Below are positions 6,237-7,699 of a stretch of DNA of 7,699 nt, one piece after another. A program made the position numbers and the translations under genes. Origin of the DNA: Syntrophaceae bacterium (GTDB taxonomy: Bacteria; Desulfobacterota; SM23-61); NCBI GenBank assembly GCA_003154025.1, contig PMCE01000509.1, positions 1 to 7,699 on the forward strand. The letters are read 5' to 3'. The notes under the pieces are model-generated. The model had not been told where the DNA came from and did not search any database. It saw nothing but the letters and a program-made list of their open reading frames with translations. Each line of letters opens with the position of its first letter. Within the stretch, counting starts at the first letter, position 1.

Positions 6237-6407
6237 AAAAAATGAACAATCTTTTCTCTCGCAGAGCCCGCAGGATTCGCAGAGAAGACTTGCGAAAAGA
6301 ATTCCTTGAAAGAGTCGGTCTTTTATTCTCGGGGATTATTCTCTTTCCCTGTGAGCTCTGTGGCCTCTAGTGAAACGGGGGAGAGATAACTTCTTTTCTT
6401 CGGCGAC
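6221..6407. repeat. Possible foldback (MITE-like) element
   Basis: Outer 9-bp arms GTCGCCGAA (6221-6229) and TTCGGCGAC (6399-6407) enclose a second, longer imperfect inverted pair. One member is GAGCCCGCAGGATTCGCAG and onward (6264-6288); the other is the complement of TCTTTCCCTGTGAGCTCTGT and onward (6342-6367), with roughly 17 of 23 positions complementary. The CTCTCGCAGAG/GCAGAG and CTCTGTGGCCTCT wording is typical of CTCTG-rich dispersed repeats. No transposase and no clear target-site duplication are seen. A 9-bp arm could arise by chance in a region of this size. Confidence 0.4.
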
Positions 6408-6456
6408 ATCCTCAGGGCACGGAAAAGATAACCCCTACTAAAGGAGTAAACCCAGC

Positions 6457-7656
6457 ATGAATCCTAAAACCAAAGAAATAGATCAATTCGATATTCTCTT
6501 GCAGGACGGAGAAATCATCGATCCGGCTCAGGGAATCCATTTTACCGGCTCCGTGGCCATCAAGAACGGCCGGATTGCCGCCGTGGGAAAGGATGTTTCC
6601 GGGAAGGCCGAGAAAGTGATCCCCCTGCGGGGGAAACTGATCACCCCCGGGTTAATCGACATGCACTGTCATCCTTCCCTTGGATTCAGGGGGCGTGGGA
6701 TTCCTCCCGACGAAGTGGGCCTCAATGCGGGCGTCACGCTGCTCGGAGACGGGGGGACCTCGGGGGCGGCCAATTTCCATGCCTACCGCAAGCTGGTGGT
6801 GGAGCCTGCCCAGACCGAAATCCTCTGCTTCCTGAATGTTGCCAAAGCGGGCCTCATCAGCCAGCCGGAGATCTTTTCTCTGCGGGACATGGACGTGGAC
6901 CGCGGGAAAGAGGTGATCGAGGCCAACCGGGACCTGATCCGGGGGGTCAAGATCCGCGCCATTCAAGCTCTCGCCGAAGGGGTAGGCATCAAGGGTGTGG
7001 AGATGGCCAAAAAGCTGGCTCGTGACGTTCACATGCCCCTCATGATCCACATCGGAGACCCCCGGGAACGGATGGAGAAGGACTGGATGGACGATTTTTC
7101 GCGCCAGGCCGTCTCGCTCCTGGATAAAGGCGATATTCTCAGCCATTACCTGACCTGGGAGCCGGGGGGCCTCATTCTGAGAGACGGGACCATCTATCCC
7201 GAATTGGGAGAAGCGCGGCAAAGGGGAGTGGTTTTGGATTCCTGCCACGGCCTTTGGCACTTCAGCTTCACCATCGCCCGCCATGCCCTGGCCCGGGGGT
7301 TCAAGCCCGACGTGATCAGCACGGATATGTCCGTCCCCAACCTTCTGGTGACCCAGTCCTTGCCGGTGACCATGTCCAAGTTTCTCTGCCTGGGGCTCGG
7401 CCTGGAGGAAGTGATCGCCATGACCACCATCAACCCGGCCAGATTCCTCGGGGAAGAAGATAAGCGGGGCAGCCTGAAGCCGGGCCTGCCTGCCCACATC
7501 ACTGTCTTGGAACTCACCAAAGGAGACTTTCTCTTCGGAGACGGAAGGGGGCGTGAAACCCTGCGCGGGAACCTGCTGCTCGAGCCCCGGATGGTTTTCC
7601 AGTCCGGGGAGATGAGGCCGGTCTATTCCCGGTACCATATTCCGCCCCTCTATTGA
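6457..7656 (+). CDS. Metal-dependent amidohydrolase (amidohydrolase/deacetylase family, COG3964-like)
   Basis: A 399-residue member of the amidohydrolase superfamily, hydrolysing an amide, cyclic amide, acylated amine or related bond with a two-metal centre. A small N-terminal beta domain (DILLQDGEIIDPAQGIHFTG, then GRIAAVGKDV) leads into GKLITPGLIDMHCHPS. All expected ligands are visible: His70 and His72 (HxH), Lys165 in IRGVKIRAI as the probable carboxylated bridging lysine, His198 in LMIHIGDP, His230 in ILSHYLTWEPG, His264 in LDSCHGLWHFSF as likely substrate binder, and catalytic Asp290 in VISTDMSVPN. The C-terminal AMTTINPARFLG and GSLKPGLPAHITVLEL are the usual closing motifs. Start ATG 6457 has AAAGGAG ten bases upstream (6440-6446), a slightly long spacing. 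It is transcribed away from the TRAP operon, with which it shares the intergenic region. Relatives include enzymes annotated as dihydroorotase-like or D-acetylated-acid deacetylases; specificity is unknown. Confidence 0.94.
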   Translation: MNPKTKEIDQFDILLQDGEIIDPAQGIHFTGSVAIKNGRIAAVGKDVSGKAEKVIPLRGKLITPGLIDMHCHPSLGFRGRGIPPDEVGLNAGVTLLGDGGTSGAANFHAYRKLVVEPAQTEILCFLNVAKAGLISQPEIFSLRDMDVDRGKEVIEANRDLIRGVKIRAIQALAEGVGIKGVEMAKKLARDVHMPLMIHIGDPRERMEKDWMDDFSRQAVSLLDKGDILSHYLTWEPGGLILRDGTIYPELGEARQRGVVLDSCHGLWHFSFTIARHALARGFKPDVISTDMSVPNLLVTQSLPVTMSKFLCLGLGLEEVIAMTTINPARFLGEEDKRGSLKPGLPAHITVLELTKGDFLFGDGRGRETLRGNLLLEPRMVFQSGEMRPVYSRYHIPPLY

Positions 7657-7671
7657 TGAAAAGGAAGAGAG

Positions 7672-7699
7672 ATGAGAAAATGCAGGGTGCGTTCCCCGA
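7672..7699 (+). CDS. Possible start of the next gene (runs off right edge)
   Basis: ATG at 7672 is preceded by the purine-rich AAGGAAGAGAG at a suitable distance and begins a frame reading MRKCRVRSP that is still open at the window end. It lies 15 bases after the amidohydrolase stop in the same direction, as in an operon. A competing start, ATG 7656, overlaps the stop codon (TGATG) in another frame, with an internal ATG at 7680. Nine codons are too few to name a product. Confidence 0.4.

Larger units (their letters stand above)
5861..6456. other. Gene-free divergent intergenic region with repeats
   Basis: This 596-bp gap separates the leftward Gfo/TRAP operon from the rightward amidohydrolase and must contain both promoters. 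I see no convincing gene: the frames at 5932-6249 (minus) and 6128-6370 (plus) run through palindromes and repeats, lack ribosome binding sites and have low-complexity translations. Its left part holds a candidate promoter and dyad for the leftward operon; 6158-6407 holds several repeats. In 5968-6157 I see only three copies of CCTGGGAA or its complement (5999-6006, 6031-6036 in part, 6105-6112) and nothing interpretable. No clear promoter could be assigned for the amidohydrolase. Confidence 0.7.

Noticed and set aside
6203..6245. Hairpin followed by AAAAAA considered as a terminator
   Set aside because: The run is A, not T, after the stem on the plus strand, and on the minus strand the T-run precedes the stem, so neither direction fits an intrinsic terminator.
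5932..6249. 105-codon minus-strand frame in the divergent gap
   Set aside because: It spans the GC-rich palindrome and nested stem, has no ribosome binding site, and its Ser/Pro/Arg-rich translation looks like read-through of repeated intergenic DNA.
6128..6370. 80-codon plus-strand frame in the divergent gap
   Set aside because: It runs through three repeat structures, overlaps the other spurious frame and lacks a start signal; the Arg-rich part comes from the CTCTG-type repeat.
6652..7638. 328-codon minus-strand frame opposite the amidohydrolase
   Set aside because: Shadow of the amidohydrolase, which has every metal ligand and closing motif in the plus frame; the antisense translation is His/Pro/Gly-rich with no recognisable domain.
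1..7699. CRISPR array, tRNA, rRNA, insertion sequence or phage genes
   Set aside because: No regularly spaced repeats, no cloverleaf with CCA end or TTCGA-type arm, no rRNA-like segment, and no transposase or integrase motif was seen on either strand.

Overview
This is a bacterial chromosomal window. It is GC-rich and has strong Shine-Dalgarno sequences (AAGGAGG-type) and tightly packed genes. The gene content (TRAP transporter with a DctP-type binding protein, fumarate-reductase-like flavoprotein, Gfo/Idh/MocA oxidoreductase, COG3964-type amidohydrolase) and the intergenic palindromic repeats suggest an uncultured Desulfobacterota (deltaproteobacterial) lineage or a similar anaerobe. That assignment is an impression from family resemblance, not a measured result.

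Layout: two divergent transcription units are separated by a gene-free gap of about 600 bp (5861-6456). Leftward (minus strand), in transcription order: a Gfo/Idh/MocA oxidoreductase (5860-4664), a TRAP solute-binding protein dctP (4577-3576), the TRAP small permease dctQ (3498-3025), the TRAP large permease dctM (3021-1732), and an SdhA/FrdA-like FAD flavoprotein starting at 1599 and running off the left edge. The flavoprotein frame is broken at 741-744 by an apparent extra base in a four-G run (CCCC in the sense strand). The reading frame then continues cleanly in another register to the window edge, so the gene is either a recent pseudogene or carries a sequencing or assembly indel. Rightward (plus strand): a metal-dependent amidohydrolase (6457-7656) with its full set of metal ligands, then a few codons of a possible next gene at the right edge.

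How they fit together (inference): this looks like a catabolic island for a small carboxylated compound. DctP captures the substrate outside the membrane; its two arginines and asparagine match the carboxylate-binding positions of the family. DctQM imports it with a sodium or proton gradient. The amidohydrolase could open an amide, cyclic amide or lactone bond. The Gfo/Idh/MocA enzyme and the flavoprotein supply NAD(P)- and FAD-dependent redox steps. The actual substrate cannot be read from the sequence, and no regulator gene lies in the window.

Non-coding structure: a convincing Rho-independent terminator lies between dctP and dctQ, with an overlapping alternative hairpin just upstream, an attenuator-like layout. 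A long inverted repeat with unusual T-run/A-run ends lies between dctM and the flavoprotein. The divergent gap holds a candidate promoter and dyad in front of the leftward operon, a short GC-rich palindrome of a dispersed-repeat type, and a possible foldback (MITE-like) element.
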